A stretch of DNA of 64,000 bases from Rhypophila decipiens (Eukaryota; Ascomycota; Sordariomycetes; Sordariales; Naviculisporaceae). The notes under the pieces are model-generated. The model did no database searches and was not told where the DNA came from. It saw only the letters and a program-made list of their open reading frames with translations. This document shows, in pieces, positions 24,973 through 33,917 of the stretch. Numbering within the stretch: the stretch's first letter is position 1; each line of letters begins with the position of its first letter. The translations under genes and the position numbers were made by a program. Location of the stretch: positions 345,912 through 409,911 of the forward strand of contig MU858063.1 in the NCBI GenBank assembly GCA_033297075.1, in the 5' to 3' direction.

Positions 24973-25275
24973 TACAGTGCCAAGATCCAGTAGACCCACA
25001 TTCACAGCTCAGCTTAATCGACCAATCACAGCACGACGCGGGCAATTTCAGTTTGAATATCCACGAACCTCCAAGCTCAAACCATCAGACAAGAATCCAC
25101 GACCCAAACTCGGTCTCCCGACGACAATTCCCACCTCCACTCCTCCCTCCTGGCGGTGGCACCCTCTCGCCGGTCCAATTGAATGAGGGTCGCTAAGGAC
25201 CAGCAATAACACGAAACCGGCGAAAAATATCAAACATAACAAGAGCAAAAACGAAAAACATTATCAAAAGGAACG

Positions 25276-26454
25276 ATGAATCGACACACGATGCAAACCG
25301 CCCTCGGGCGCGTCGTCCGAACGACACCAACAAACCTCACAAAACCACAATGTCCAAGTGCCAGAAGAACCCTGAGCACCACCCGATCCAACCGAAGCGA
25401 CGAGAGCGAGAACCCCAGCGGTCGCGAGAAATCCGCCCGAGCAGCGGCCAAGCTCGGACAGCTCGTCCGCCCGTCTCCTCCTACTGAATTCCGACGTCTC
25501 AATCTCGACGACTCTTCGGGCGCTTCTGCTGCGACGGCGCCTCGTACCGGTGGCGGTGGTCCAGTGGATGTTCGGGCCCTCGGAGCTAAGACCACGCCCG
25601 CCCCTGGCGCCAAGATCCTCAACCTGCGCAGTCTGCGAGCCCCCGGTACAACAGGTAGATTCGCCGGAGCCGGTGCCCGAGGAGGAGGTGCTGCCAGCGG
25701 CGGCGAGGGTCCCGGTCTAGGGCGGTTCGCCAATCGTGAGGGAGGAGGAGGAGGAGCGCCCAGCAGATTCGGCGGTAGCAGACCAGGAGGAGGAGGAGGT
25801 GGCGGTGCTCGAGGCGGACGCCGCCCAGGTGGTAGTTCACGATTCGGCAAACGCGTCTTCAAACCCAAACCCAAGGAAAAGAAGACAGACCGCCTCAACG
25901 ACAAGCCCGTCGATCGCGAGTGGTCCGCCGCAGAGATGCAAGTCCTCGACCGTCTCGATCAGGGCGAATACATCCGCTACAACCCGCAAGCCGACCTCGA
26001 GAGTCTAGCTGGTTATGGCCCAGCACTCGCAACGGATAACACCCTCGGCAGGGTGGAATCTGCCCTGCAAGCAATGCGCATCATGGGCGGCGGGAGAGCA
26101 TTTGACAATGACCCCGCTAGCACGGTCGCCACCAGGGCGTTTAGCAAGAGATATTACCACGACAAGGAGCCTGTTTTTGTGAATACTGTTGGGGAGAAGG
26201 AGTGGCTGGAGGAGAGTTTGCATACCAAGCTTAGGGGTCCGCTGGAGACGGTCAAGGAGGCGGTCATCGAGACTGTTATCAAGGGCAAGTATACCGCGCC
26301 GGAATTCAAGGATCTCAGCGACGTGACGGGCTTGGTGGCTAATTATCAGAATCGCGATGCGTCGTATCGGGCTTCGCATTGCCAGGAGTTTTCCGAGAAG
26401 CTGGTTTCTATACTTCCCAAGGCTAAGGCCGCTCCTGCTGCTGCGTCGAAGTGA
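25276..26454 (+). CDS. Probable mitochondrial protein with Gly-rich segment (possible mitoribosomal subunit)
   Basis: This is a single exon of 392 aa ending in TGA at 26452-26454. The N-terminus is rich in Arg, Thr and Ser and poor in acidic residues (MNRHTMQTALGRVVRTTPTN), as in a mitochondrial presequence. Residues about 85-195 are Gly/Arg/Ala-rich and probably disordered. The C-terminal half is well ordered and looks conserved, with DREWSAAEMQVLDRLDQGEY, FSKRYYHDKEPVFVN and VTGLVANYQNRDASYRASH. I do not recognise the family with certainty; a fungal small-subunit mitoribosomal protein is my best guess. The convergent neighbour is the mitochondrial ribosome-recycling factor, which agrees with but does not prove that. 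A second ATG at codon 6 is an alternative start. Confidence 0.85.
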   Translation: MNRHTMQTALGRVVRTTPTNLTKPQCPSARRTLSTTRSNRSDESENPSGREKSARAAAKLGQLVRPSPPTEFRRLNLDDSSGASAATAPRTGGGGPVDVRALGAKTTPAPGAKILNLRSLRAPGTTGRFAGAGARGGGAASGGEGPGLGRFANREGGGGGAPSRFGGSRPGGGGGGGARGGRRPGGSSRFGKRVFKPKPKEKKTDRLNDKPVDREWSAAEMQVLDRLDQGEYIRYNPQADLESLAGYGPALATDNTLGRVESALQAMRIMGGGRAFDNDPASTVATRAFSKRYYHDKEPVFVNTVGEKEWLEESLHTKLRGPLETVKEAVIETVIKGKYTAPEFKDLSDVTGLVANYQNRDASYRASHCQEFSEKLVSILPKAKAAPAAASK

Positions 26455-26945
26455 GGAGGCTGAAGATGAAAAGGAGAGGGTGGACATGGACTGAAATGTA
26501 TATCAATGAGACTCTTCTAGAACAAAACCGTGTAATATTAGTGGACAACCTGTATAGAAATGGACCAAGATATAGGCAACATACGAAGTTGTAGATCAAG
26601 TGTATATTGAGGACATTTCGCCCTTTGACTCTATTCTATCACCACTTTGTAGTCCTAATCTTCTCAACCATACGTGACCCGTTTCTTTTAATATATTTCC
26701 AGAACCAAGTACCAAACCACATAACATATCACCAGCCTTTTTTTGGTTCCCAGAACCATCTGATTTCCAATATAGACACACAATTCCAGACACACGTAGA
26801 TACTTTATATATACACAATACAATGCCACTGGTAGTTCACATACCTGAAGCTATGCACACTGACACAAGATCTACTCAAGAATGCTCCCAAGCCCTTTTA
26901 TATCCCTCCAACCCAAGTCAAGTTCCAATGAAAAACCCAACAAAT
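26455..26945. other. Convergent 3' intergenic region
   Basis: This 491 bp AT-rich stretch separates two convergent stop codons. It contains chance frames only and presumably holds both 3' UTRs. Confidence 0.6.
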
Positions 26946-28066
26946 CTACCGCTTAGCAACAGCAGCAAGCGCCTCCTTCTCCTTAGCAAGCACAACCTTC
27001 ATCCTCTCATCCTGCAACTTCTGCACCTTCTCCTTCAACTTGTGAAAATCATCATTGACAATCACCCCCGCAGTCTTCCACTTCTTATGCAGCGCCTCCC
27101 GCTTATGACTCACGTCTCTGATCTTGCCCCGCCAATTCAGACAAACATCTTTAACCCGTTTCACCAGCTGCTCTACGCGTTCCGGGTCGACGGTAATAAT
27201 CAACTCTAGCGGATTTTCTTCGCTCTTTTGAGGTTGCTGGTTGAATTCCGCCGAGGTCTGGACGGCGCTCATTATGGGCTTGATGCTGCTCTCTTCGAAC
27301 GCGAGGATGGAATACTTGCGTCCGCCGCCTAGGGGCGCGATTGTGGCCAGTTCATGGAGGGGATACGTAACATGTGGCGCGGCTTTTCGGTCGGGGATGA
27401 CGGGGATAGCACCGATGGTCTCGACGGCGAGGGACGAGCCGCCCCCTGATGACGGCGGGTTTTTGATCTTGGAGAGCTCCGACGTGTGGTGGGCTTCGGC
27501 CTTGTCAAACGTGTAGATTAGGTCGGCAAAGTCGAATGGGTTCTCTGGGTCTGGGAAGGGGCGGTTGGGGTCGGCATTGCTGCTTGAGACGCTCGCGGCG
27601 TGGCCTTGTTGGGCTTGTTGGGCTGCGGCGGCGGCTTCGCGTTCTTGCTTTGGGGGAGTGTCTTTTGATGCGCGGGACGGCGGGAATTTCTCTTTTTTGT
27701 GGTTTTTGCCTTTTCCCTCTCGACGGGGGGATTCCTCGGCGGCGGTGTCCTCTTCTAGGGATTCTTGGGATTCTTGGGGTTTATCCTTGTTCTTTTTCTT
27801 GTATTGTGCCGAGGTGGAGGAGAAGGATCTGCTGCGCAGGCCATGGCTGGCGGTGAGGACAAGGGGAGAGGTGAATTGGCTCTGGATGCTGCTGGGTGAA
27901 GCTATTCGCGAGCCTAGGAGCGGAGTGGTTCTGTGGCAGGTCTGGAGGTTAGAGCTGGCTCTGGAAGGTATAAAAGGGTCAAATGAGCTAGTAACTACCT
28001 CAAAAGAACAGTGCCTGTGCTAGCACCACTGCGCAGCAGCGAATTGGCCACTTGGAAGGACTTCAT
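26946..28066 (-). CDS. RRF1: Mitochondrial ribosome-recycling factor
   Basis: The factor splits post-termination mitochondrial ribosomes together with mtEF-G2. Exon 1 is 27999-28066 (MKSFQVANSLLRSG...). The proposed intron is 27931-27998 (68 nt, GTAGTT...CCACAG, with CTAAC 18 nt before the acceptor) and exon 2 is 26946-27930, giving 350 aa. A closer AG at 27961 would also keep frame but would give a 38-nt intron, shorter than usual. The N-terminus is a basic presequence containing LRSRSFSSTSAQY, followed by a Lys/Glu/Ala-rich linker. The RRF domain fills the last 180 or so residues, with YPLHELATIAPLGGGRKYSI, FEESSIKPI, ITVDPERVEQLVKRVKDVC and a C-terminal Lys/Glu helix. The start was chosen as the first ATG that connects to the presequence by splicing. 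Confidence 0.9.
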
Positions 28067-28461
28067 GATCGCGACGGCCTTGCTCAAGCTTGCTAAAATT
28101 TTGTTGATCGTCCGTGGTTTGGAAGCTTGGAGGTTACAGTTGAGCTGTTGACCCGCAGCCATTCTGACCAATCAGACCACCCTCTCGCGATATCCACTTT
28201 ACAGCTGAGGAGCTCCCAAGGTTGCACCAAAGGGTTGGGAGGAGGGCCCGGGGTTACGGTGCTCAAGAGATTTGAATTTGTAATTGCTGTCTCGTTACAG
28301 ATGTTCGACATTTCAGCGGCATTGTAGTCACAGAGGCCCAGGGGATAAAGGGGTTATCAACAATCACAGTGTGACATGAACATTACGGCATATTGACACT
28401 GTTTCACCGGGCTTGTACATGGAAGGAGCAACTTCCGCCTTCATATAACTTGAAGTCTGCG
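28067..28461. other. Intergenic region upstream of the recycling-factor gene
   Basis: This 395 bp stretch lies between the recycling-factor start and the stop of the small secreted-protein gene. No other feature is visible. Confidence 0.5.
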
Positions 28462-29153
28462 TCAAGACCACCTCAATATCAACAATAAGGACAATACAAA
28501 GGTAACGGCCCAAGATCCCGTTATTGTCGAAGCACCCGCAGAGCGAATAACCGTCACCGTCGGCGCCGTGGTGACGGTAACCGTTGGCCCGCCACCAGGG
28601 TTTGGCGCAGCCGTACCGTCGCCGCCGTCAGCAGGGCCCGGCCCGTTCACCGTCGGTGTTGCCGCTGCAGCTGTCGCCTTGCCGGTAGACACACGCACCG
28701 TCGCCGTTATGATGTACGTGTACCCTGGTATCGGAAAGCCATTCGCGGAGCAATAGTCGTTGTATATCTTCTTGGCCTGTTCGATGTCGAGAACGGCGTC
28801 AGCGCCGCAGTTGGCCTTGATGGCGGATTCGATGCCGGCGTAGGCTTTTTCGATGAGGTCTTGTCGACAGACGCACTGTGGAGGGGTCAGCCTCTATCTT
28901 TGGGGAGATCGCAGCTGAGGCTAAAAGGTATTCATTTTCAACATACCGAGATGATGCTGCAGCCGAGATCATAGACGGACCCGGCTCTCGAATACGGGTT
29001 GAAGGCGTACTGTGCGCAGCTTCGAAGCGTCGAAGGTCCGCCGCCGGGAGCTTTGGTCCAGTCTATCGGCCCGTCCGCGCCATAGACGCCTGGTACGACG
29101 GCGAGGAGGAATAAGCTCCGTATTTGCATTGCGGTGGACGTGACAAGAGACAA
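28462..29153 (-). CDS. Small secreted, probably GPI-anchored Cys-patterned protein (CFEM-like)
   Basis: Exon 1 is 28947-29153, the intron 28876-28946 (71 nt, GTATGT...CCACAG) and exon 2 28462-28875, giving 206 aa. An N-terminal hydrophobic stretch IRSLFLLAVVPGVYGA is a likely signal peptide; MQIRSLF at 29129 is an equally good start. The mature region carries six cysteines (46, 65, 70, 72, 92, 111 from the first Met) spaced C-x18-C-x4-C-x-C-x19-C-x18-C, which resembles CFEM proteins but lacks two of the eight. A Thr/Ala/Pro/Gly-rich stalk and a C-terminal hydrophobic tail (WAVTFVLSLLLILRWS) suggest GPI anchoring at the plasma membrane or wall. CFEM relatives bind haem or act at the host or wall interface; function here is not established. 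Confidence 0.85.
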
Positions 29154-29791
29154 AAATCCCGGTGCGTTGAGTGCCGCTTCAATCTGTTGTTATCCTCATG
29201 TTCCTGCCACCAGCTCGACGGCGTTGGCTCAGCCGCACCATTACCTCCGAACGCCAAGGGCATCCCACAGCCTGACCGATGAAGTTGATATGGTTCAGCT
29301 GGCGCCTTTCGGGTTTCCTTACTTGGACAAGGCTATCAAAGCCACGGCGCTTCCAGGCAGATGCCCCCCGATAAGGAATGTCTCTTGCGATTGCGGTAGT
29401 TATCCTCAACAACATTCGAAGTCCTGGCGAGGGGTTTCCCGCAACGGCATCAGATGCTTATATCGCTACAAGAACCGATTTATTTCCCACTTTCAGCACT
29501 ACACCGCATATTTACAATCCATGCCGATGGTAGGCAGGTGAAGAATCGGGATGACGTGGGCATCGGGTCCAGATATGCGCAGTTCGCAGTTGAAGTATTT
29601 GGCCACAGCTGCATGACTCCCATGGTGTCGCAGCGTGAATCTATCCCGGTAACATCTATCCGAAATACACGGTGTCTTTTCAGCTCCATTCTGACCGCCA
29701 AAAAACACAGTGCCACTTTCTCCGGCACCTAATCCTCGAAGTGGACGGGGCCGCCATTGCTCTCAACCAGTTTGGAAAGAATCGCATCAAC
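29154..29791. promoter_or_regulatory. Divergent promoter between two small cell-surface genes
   Basis: This 638 bp region separates the divergent starts of the CFEM-like gene and the single-pass membrane-protein gene. It contains short chance frames but no recognisable motif array. Confidence 0.45.
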
Positions 29792-30256
29792 ATGGAGGCG
29801 GTCGCATCATGGTTTCTGCGATGGCCACGGACTTTACAATCACCACGACGCTCGGCTCACATTCTCACCCTCATGTTGCTGATTGGACTCACATTCGACG
29901 GTGTCCAAGCGCAAACAGTGGTGGTGACTTATACACAACCCGAGCCGCCTCCTGCAGTCTCTTCGGTCGTCACCGTCCGCCAAACCATCCTGACGGAGCC
30001 AATAGTGAGTACCAACACCTTGGTTCTGACAGGAAACCAGGGCCTGCTGTCGACCCACACTGTGGTCTACACAGATACCGGTGCTGGCGGCAATGATGGG
30101 GGAAGTGATGGAAGTGCTGGCACCCAAGGTGGGAGCGGCAAAGGGGACCTTAGCCAGCTGGAAATTGTTGGGATTGTTCTCGGAATTGTCTTTGGAATAA
30201 TCACAACCATCGCAACTGTGTGGATGTGCTTACGGGCGAGGCGGGGAGGTCCTTGA
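29792..30256 (+). CDS. Small single-pass membrane protein with signal peptide and Thr-rich ectodomain
   Basis: This is a single exon of 154 aa. The chosen ATG opens MEAVASWFLRWPRTLQSP, followed by a hydrophobic signal core (AHILTLMLLIGLTF) and a likely cleavage site after GVQA near residue 41. The ectodomain is rich in Thr, Val and Ser (TVVVTYTQPEPPP, VVTVRQTIL), then a Gly/Ser-rich stalk. A transmembrane helix at about 126-147 is followed by a very short basic tail (CLRARRGGP). The layout recalls fungal Mid2/Wsc-like surface proteins, but the cytoplasmic tail is too short for signalling. The frame is open upstream to 29672, but that extension would spoil the signal peptide. Family unknown. 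Confidence 0.72.
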   Translation: MEAVASWFLRWPRTLQSPRRSAHILTLMLLIGLTFDGVQAQTVVVTYTQPEPPPAVSSVVTVRQTILTEPIVSTNTLVLTGNQGLLSTHTVVYTDTGAGGNDGGSDGSAGTQGGSGKGDLSQLEIVGIVLGIVFGIITTIATVWMCLRARRGGP

Positions 30257-30697
30257 ACCATCATATTCAGAGCAGGAAGATCACCGAAAAGGGGACATCA
30301 AGCGCAGTGCCGCAAAGGGGAACATCAAGCAGTGATGCAGGGTTAAAGGTCATTACCGCCTGCTCCTTTGATCCAAAGCATTGATGATTGATTCTCCCGT
30401 GATCTCTCCTTGGGGCTTGATATCTGTAAAGATATTTGTACAAAGAACCCATCAGCCATAAACTGTTATCTCCTCATGACAAAGCCGAAATGTCGTTTGG
30501 AAAGGAAAGTCATTAAGGGTATGAAAGTATTTATCGTTGAGAGCTGACCTTCGTCTCCAATAACCCTAACCCTATGTATGATGAGCTGGTGACCCGCAGC
30601 AGCTCCGCTCGGGGGCTTGACAGCCAATCACAAGTCCGCGTTGTTGCATGCTCTTTATAAAGCCTGCGGGCTTGCACCTTGTCATCCTCCAGTCATA
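30257..30697. other. Intergenic region upstream of the tRNA gene
   Basis: This 441 bp stretch holds a telomere-like motif at 30559-30575 (AATAACCCTAACCCTATG), 123 bp before the tRNA. Nothing else is recognised. Confidence 0.5.
30559..30575. promoter_or_regulatory. Telobox-like motif upstream of tRNA-Val
   Basis: Two adjacent CCCTAA-type repeats lie about 123 bp upstream of the tRNA 5' end. This may be a Tbf1-type binding site or chance; the sequence alone cannot decide. Confidence 0.35.
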
Positions 30698-30780
30698 GGT
30701 CGTGTGGCCCAGTGGTTAAGGCATCTGCTTTACAACTTGTTGTTCGCAGAGGATCGCAGGTTCGAGCCCTGCCACGATCA
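30698..30780 (+). tRNA. tRNA-Val (anticodon UAC) with a 10-nt intron
   Basis: The cloverleaf can be folded by eye. The acceptor stem is GGTCGTG with CACGATC (one G-U pair), with discriminator A at 30780. The D arm contains TGGCCCAGTGG (box A, 30705-30715). The anticodon stem is TCTGC (30724-30728) with GCAGA (30746-30750), and the T arm is GCAGG-TTCGAGC-CCTGC. The anticodon loop is 17 nt, ten more than normal, so an intron after position 37 (about 30735-30744) is inferred, leaving anticodon TAC at 30731-30733. Box B is GGTTCGAGCCC at 30759-30769. A T4 tract at 30791-30794 is a likely Pol III terminator. Confidence 0.93.
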
Positions 30781-32408
30781 TTCTTTGGTGTTTTGTTAAC
30801 AGGCTTGTCTTGAAGTCAATTTCTTTTTTTTTCGTGGTGTTCTGATTTTTTTTGTCACTCTTGCAGTACAGGAGGAGGCTTGATACTGCTTCTGGGTGGC
30901 TGGCTTGAGTTTTCGGCACTGATCTCTGAGTCTATGAGAACACTATATGAACTGCTCGACCAAAGAGATATTTGTACATGGCTCATATATGACACCATTG
31001 GACAGACAGCAGATCATCTTCCACCGTACTACCAATTCCAGAACCTCTCGCACTTTTAGGCGCTGTGTGAATGCAGTCCAACATCAAGCACGCTGAGAGC
31101 TCCTATTGACATTCAAGAAGCGGCCAATCACACAACCTATGGTACTCTCCAGGGGCTCAACAGATCCGGATCCACGGGTTCGGATCGGCAGTCATCCACC
31201 AAGGCAAGTGGTTCGTTCACCAGAGAAGGACTCGACAGCGAGTCTGGATGCACGGAATACAGACATCGTCCCACTGCCTTTTATTTTTGCAATTTGCAAA
31301 GTAGGGGAAAGGGGCGGGTGGATTGATATGCACAGTTGAAGCTTTGCAGCTTGCTAGGCTGGTTTTATTGTGGTTGCAGGAAGATTGTCCATGGCGCGGC
31401 TCTCCGTTTGCTTCGGGACCACTCGAGCTGAAGACACCTCAACTTTGAAGGTTGAATAAAAAATCAAAACTCTCGTCATGGGTTTAATCTTTTCAATTTG
31501 TGCACATGACCACTTTTATTCTTTCTTCTTCTTCCTTGCCAGGCTGAAATTCACCCCGCTCTCCATCCCCACAGCACCGCATGCCCCCTGACCGGCAGGG
31601 GCGCTTCCTGGTTTGCTGCCTGCCACTTGGACCTGGCTGACGCGACCAGGCTGCCGCAACCCTGGTCCCCATGCAAGCGAGACGCGGGACACACGCGCTT
31701 CACGTCGAAAAAATCCATACACGTCAAAACTAGCGTGAAAAGACGCGCTTCTAAATTTCAATCTAGCCCAACCACCGACCTCTTTGGCAGTGGCCCACAT
31801 GGATCTTGGAATTGATGTCACCTCCCGGACAACCGAGGGCAAGAAAGTCTTGATTGATGGTTCTTGACAGGTCCAATCTTTTTCGTATCTAATTCCTTCC
31901 ATGGTTTAGCTTATTATCATCCTCGTAGCAGTCCGTAATCGTTTTGTTTGCAAGGAAGTTGGAAAACACTCAATTCGTCAATTCCAAGACGTCCAATCGA
32001 TGAGCATCCTGTTCTGACAAAGATCCCCGCAGTCAGCCAGCCAACTTCCTGCCTCCCTGCCTCGATACCCCTGGTCCTGCAGGGCTGCCTTCCACGCACA
32101 GCTGTATTTTCATCTTGTCTTTTTCGTTCCTTCTCTTGGTCTGCACTGCACGTCCACAGTGTCTATTGCCTGGTGTTCCTTTCACATTTTGCCCTTCTTC
32201 TTTTTGTCACCTTCAAAATTCATTCCAGGCATCATCATCGTTCATTGCTGCCTTTCACGTTTACACCTGCTTTCACATCATCACCGTCATCATAGACAAG
32301 AACAAGAGCATCGGCGTGGCTTCTGTTCTTCATCCTCGATTCTTTCGCCGCCTCAACATCTCACAATCGAAATATTACTACCCATCATCTCGAATTGTGT
32401 CCCGCAAG
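30781..32408. other. Intergenic region between tRNA-Val and UNG1
   Basis: This 1.6 kb stretch contains four ACGCG motifs at 31640-31747 and an open frame in phase with UNG1 from 32115. No independent gene is supported. Confidence 0.55.
31640..31747. promoter_or_regulatory. Cluster of four ACGCG (MCB-core) motifs upstream of UNG1
   Basis: ACGCG occurs at 31640-31644, 31682-31686, 31693-31697 and 31743-31747, about 660-770 bp before the UNG1 ATG. MBF binds ACGCGT in yeasts and controls S-phase genes including UNG1. Only the five-base core is present here, so the assignment is tentative. Confidence 0.35.
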
Positions 32409-33696
32409 ATGTCGACCCTCAAGAGAAAGGCTAACGGCCAAGCCGGGCCCGACGCAAAGAAGCCCAAACAAAACGCCAGCATCACCTCTTTCTTTGGAGC
32501 CCCCAAGGCAGGCCCAGCAACAGGTGGCAGTTCTGGCAAGACCACAGCAGCCTCCAGTGCCAGTGCCGTCTCGGATGGCCCAGCGCTCAAGTTTGACAAG
32601 GCCAAATGGGTCGCCTCTCTGTCAGCCGAGCAACAGCACCTCCTCAAGCTCGAAATCGAGACTCTACACGAGAGCTGGCTGGCTCATCTCAAGGACGAGA
32701 TCACAACCAGGGAATTCCTCGACCTCAAGTTGTTTCTTGACCGCGAGATCTCACAAGGCAAGAAAGTCTTTCCTCCCATGGAAGATGTTTATAGCTGGTA
32801 TGTCTCCCTCTCGCTCTCTGCCCGCCGCACACAGATATTAACAATGCTGGAAAAGGTCCCGGCACACCCCCTTCAACACAGTAAAAGTGGTAATTCTAGG
32901 CCAAGACCCCTACCACAACCATAACCAAGCCCACGGCCTAGCGTTCTCCGTCCGCCCGCCAACTGTCGCTCCTCCGTCTCTACGCAACATGTACATTGGC
33001 CTAACGAACGACTACCCCAAATTCGTTCCCCCACCAGCTAAAGGCGGCCTCCTCACCCCCTGGGCAGACCGCGGCGTCCTTATGCTAAATACATGCCTAA
33101 CAGTCCGGGCACACGAAGCTAATTCACACTCAAACCGTGGATGGGAGAAGTTCACTCAAAAGGTGATTGACCTCGTCGCGGCGAAACGTACCAAGGGCGT
33201 GGTGTTTATGGCGTGGGGAACGCCCGCGGGGAAGAGAGTCATCAAGGTTGATGGGAAGAAGCATCTGGTGCTGAAGAGTGTTCATCCCAGCCCGTTGAGT
33301 GCGTCGAGGGGATTCTTCACGGCGGGACATTTCAGAAAGGCCAATGAGTGGTTGGAATCGAGATATGGGCGGGAGGGTATGGTGGACTGGGCTCTTGTTG
33401 AGGGGACGAGTATCTTTGAAGATGACACGGAGAAGGAGGAGACAAGGAAAAAGAAGGAGATGGATGAGCTCGAGGGTGGTGGCCTGACGAAAGAGGATGA
33501 AGAGGCCATGGCTGAGGCGCTTGACTTGGTTGAGGCTGAAGCTGCTGCCACAGTTGCGCCTGTCGGGGGCAATAAGAAGGCTGCCGGGGGCAACAAGAAA
33601 GCACCTGTTCCTGCTAAGGGAAAGGGAACAGCGGTCGTTCAGGGGGACGGCGGCGGTGATGAGAATGCTGCTCCCGAGGACAAGGTCAAGGTCTAG
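32409..33696 (+). CDS. UNG1: Uracil-DNA glycosylase (family 1)
   Basis: The enzyme excises uracil from DNA to start base-excision repair. Exon 1 is 32409-32797, the intron 32798-32855 (58 nt, GTATGT...GAAAAG) and exon 2 32856-33696, giving 409 aa. The splice makes DVYSWSRHTPFNTVKVVILG. The water-activating motif GQDPYH has catalytic Asp147. The DNA-intercalation motif HPSPLSASR starts at about 273 and LMLNTCLTVR is also present. The N-terminus has a basic patch (LKRKANGQAGPDAKKPK) and ASITSFFG, resembling a PCNA-binding PIP box, as in nuclear UNG2. The last 90 or so residues form an acidic and Lys/Ala-rich extension beyond the usual catalytic domain. The frame is also open upstream of the ATG, and a differently framed acidic tail follows the stop. 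Confidence 0.95.
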
Positions 33697-33917
33697 ATGC
33701 CCTTAGCGATTCCCGAGGTCCCGGTCGAGGCTTAGACGCCCTTAGCGAATCCGTCGGCAATGTGGGGGGGGGGGGTGATGCGCCAGGCCCTGTCTTCGAC
33801 GATGAAATGGACGTAGACCACGTAGCAGGTCCAGACGTGGGTAGCGTCACTACGTGTGTGGCATGCATCGACGACGTCCTCAACAACATCTTGAACGAGG
33901 ACGAAGACGGGGCATGA
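33663..33917 (+). other. Shifted-frame acidic open segment overlapping and following the UNG1 stop
   Basis: An 84-codon open frame without an early ATG starts within the UNG1 C-terminal codons in another phase and ends at TGA 33915-33917. Its translation is acidic (FDDEMDVDHVAGPDVG, then VLNNILNEDEDGA) with a coding-like preference for C-ending codons. It contains an internal duplication, GLDALSDS and GLDALSES, whose DNA copies differ only at third or synonymous positions except one Asp/Glu change. This suggests the frame is or was translated, perhaps as a C-terminal part of UNG1 lost or reached by a frameshift or splice. A run of 12 G lies at 33764-33775. Confidence 0.4.

Larger units (their letters stand above)
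18288..25275. other. Very long intergenic region (7 kb), no supportable gene
   Basis: This region separates the beta-glucosidase start from the next plus-strand gene. The longest open frame (21745-22422, 225 codons) has a Ser/Cys/His/Leu-rich chance-like composition and no recognisable motif. Small tandem repeats lie at 20565-20596 and 20947-20967, and a telomere-like CCCTAACCCT motif at 24961-24970. Base composition is not strikingly AT-rich, so there is no sign of heavy RIP. It may hold long regulatory sequence or non-coding transcripts, but nothing in the sequence proves it. Confidence 0.5.

Noticed and set aside
25230..25904. 224-codon minus-strand Pro-rich frame
   Set aside because: It is the complement of the Gly-rich segment of the plus-strand gene at 25276.
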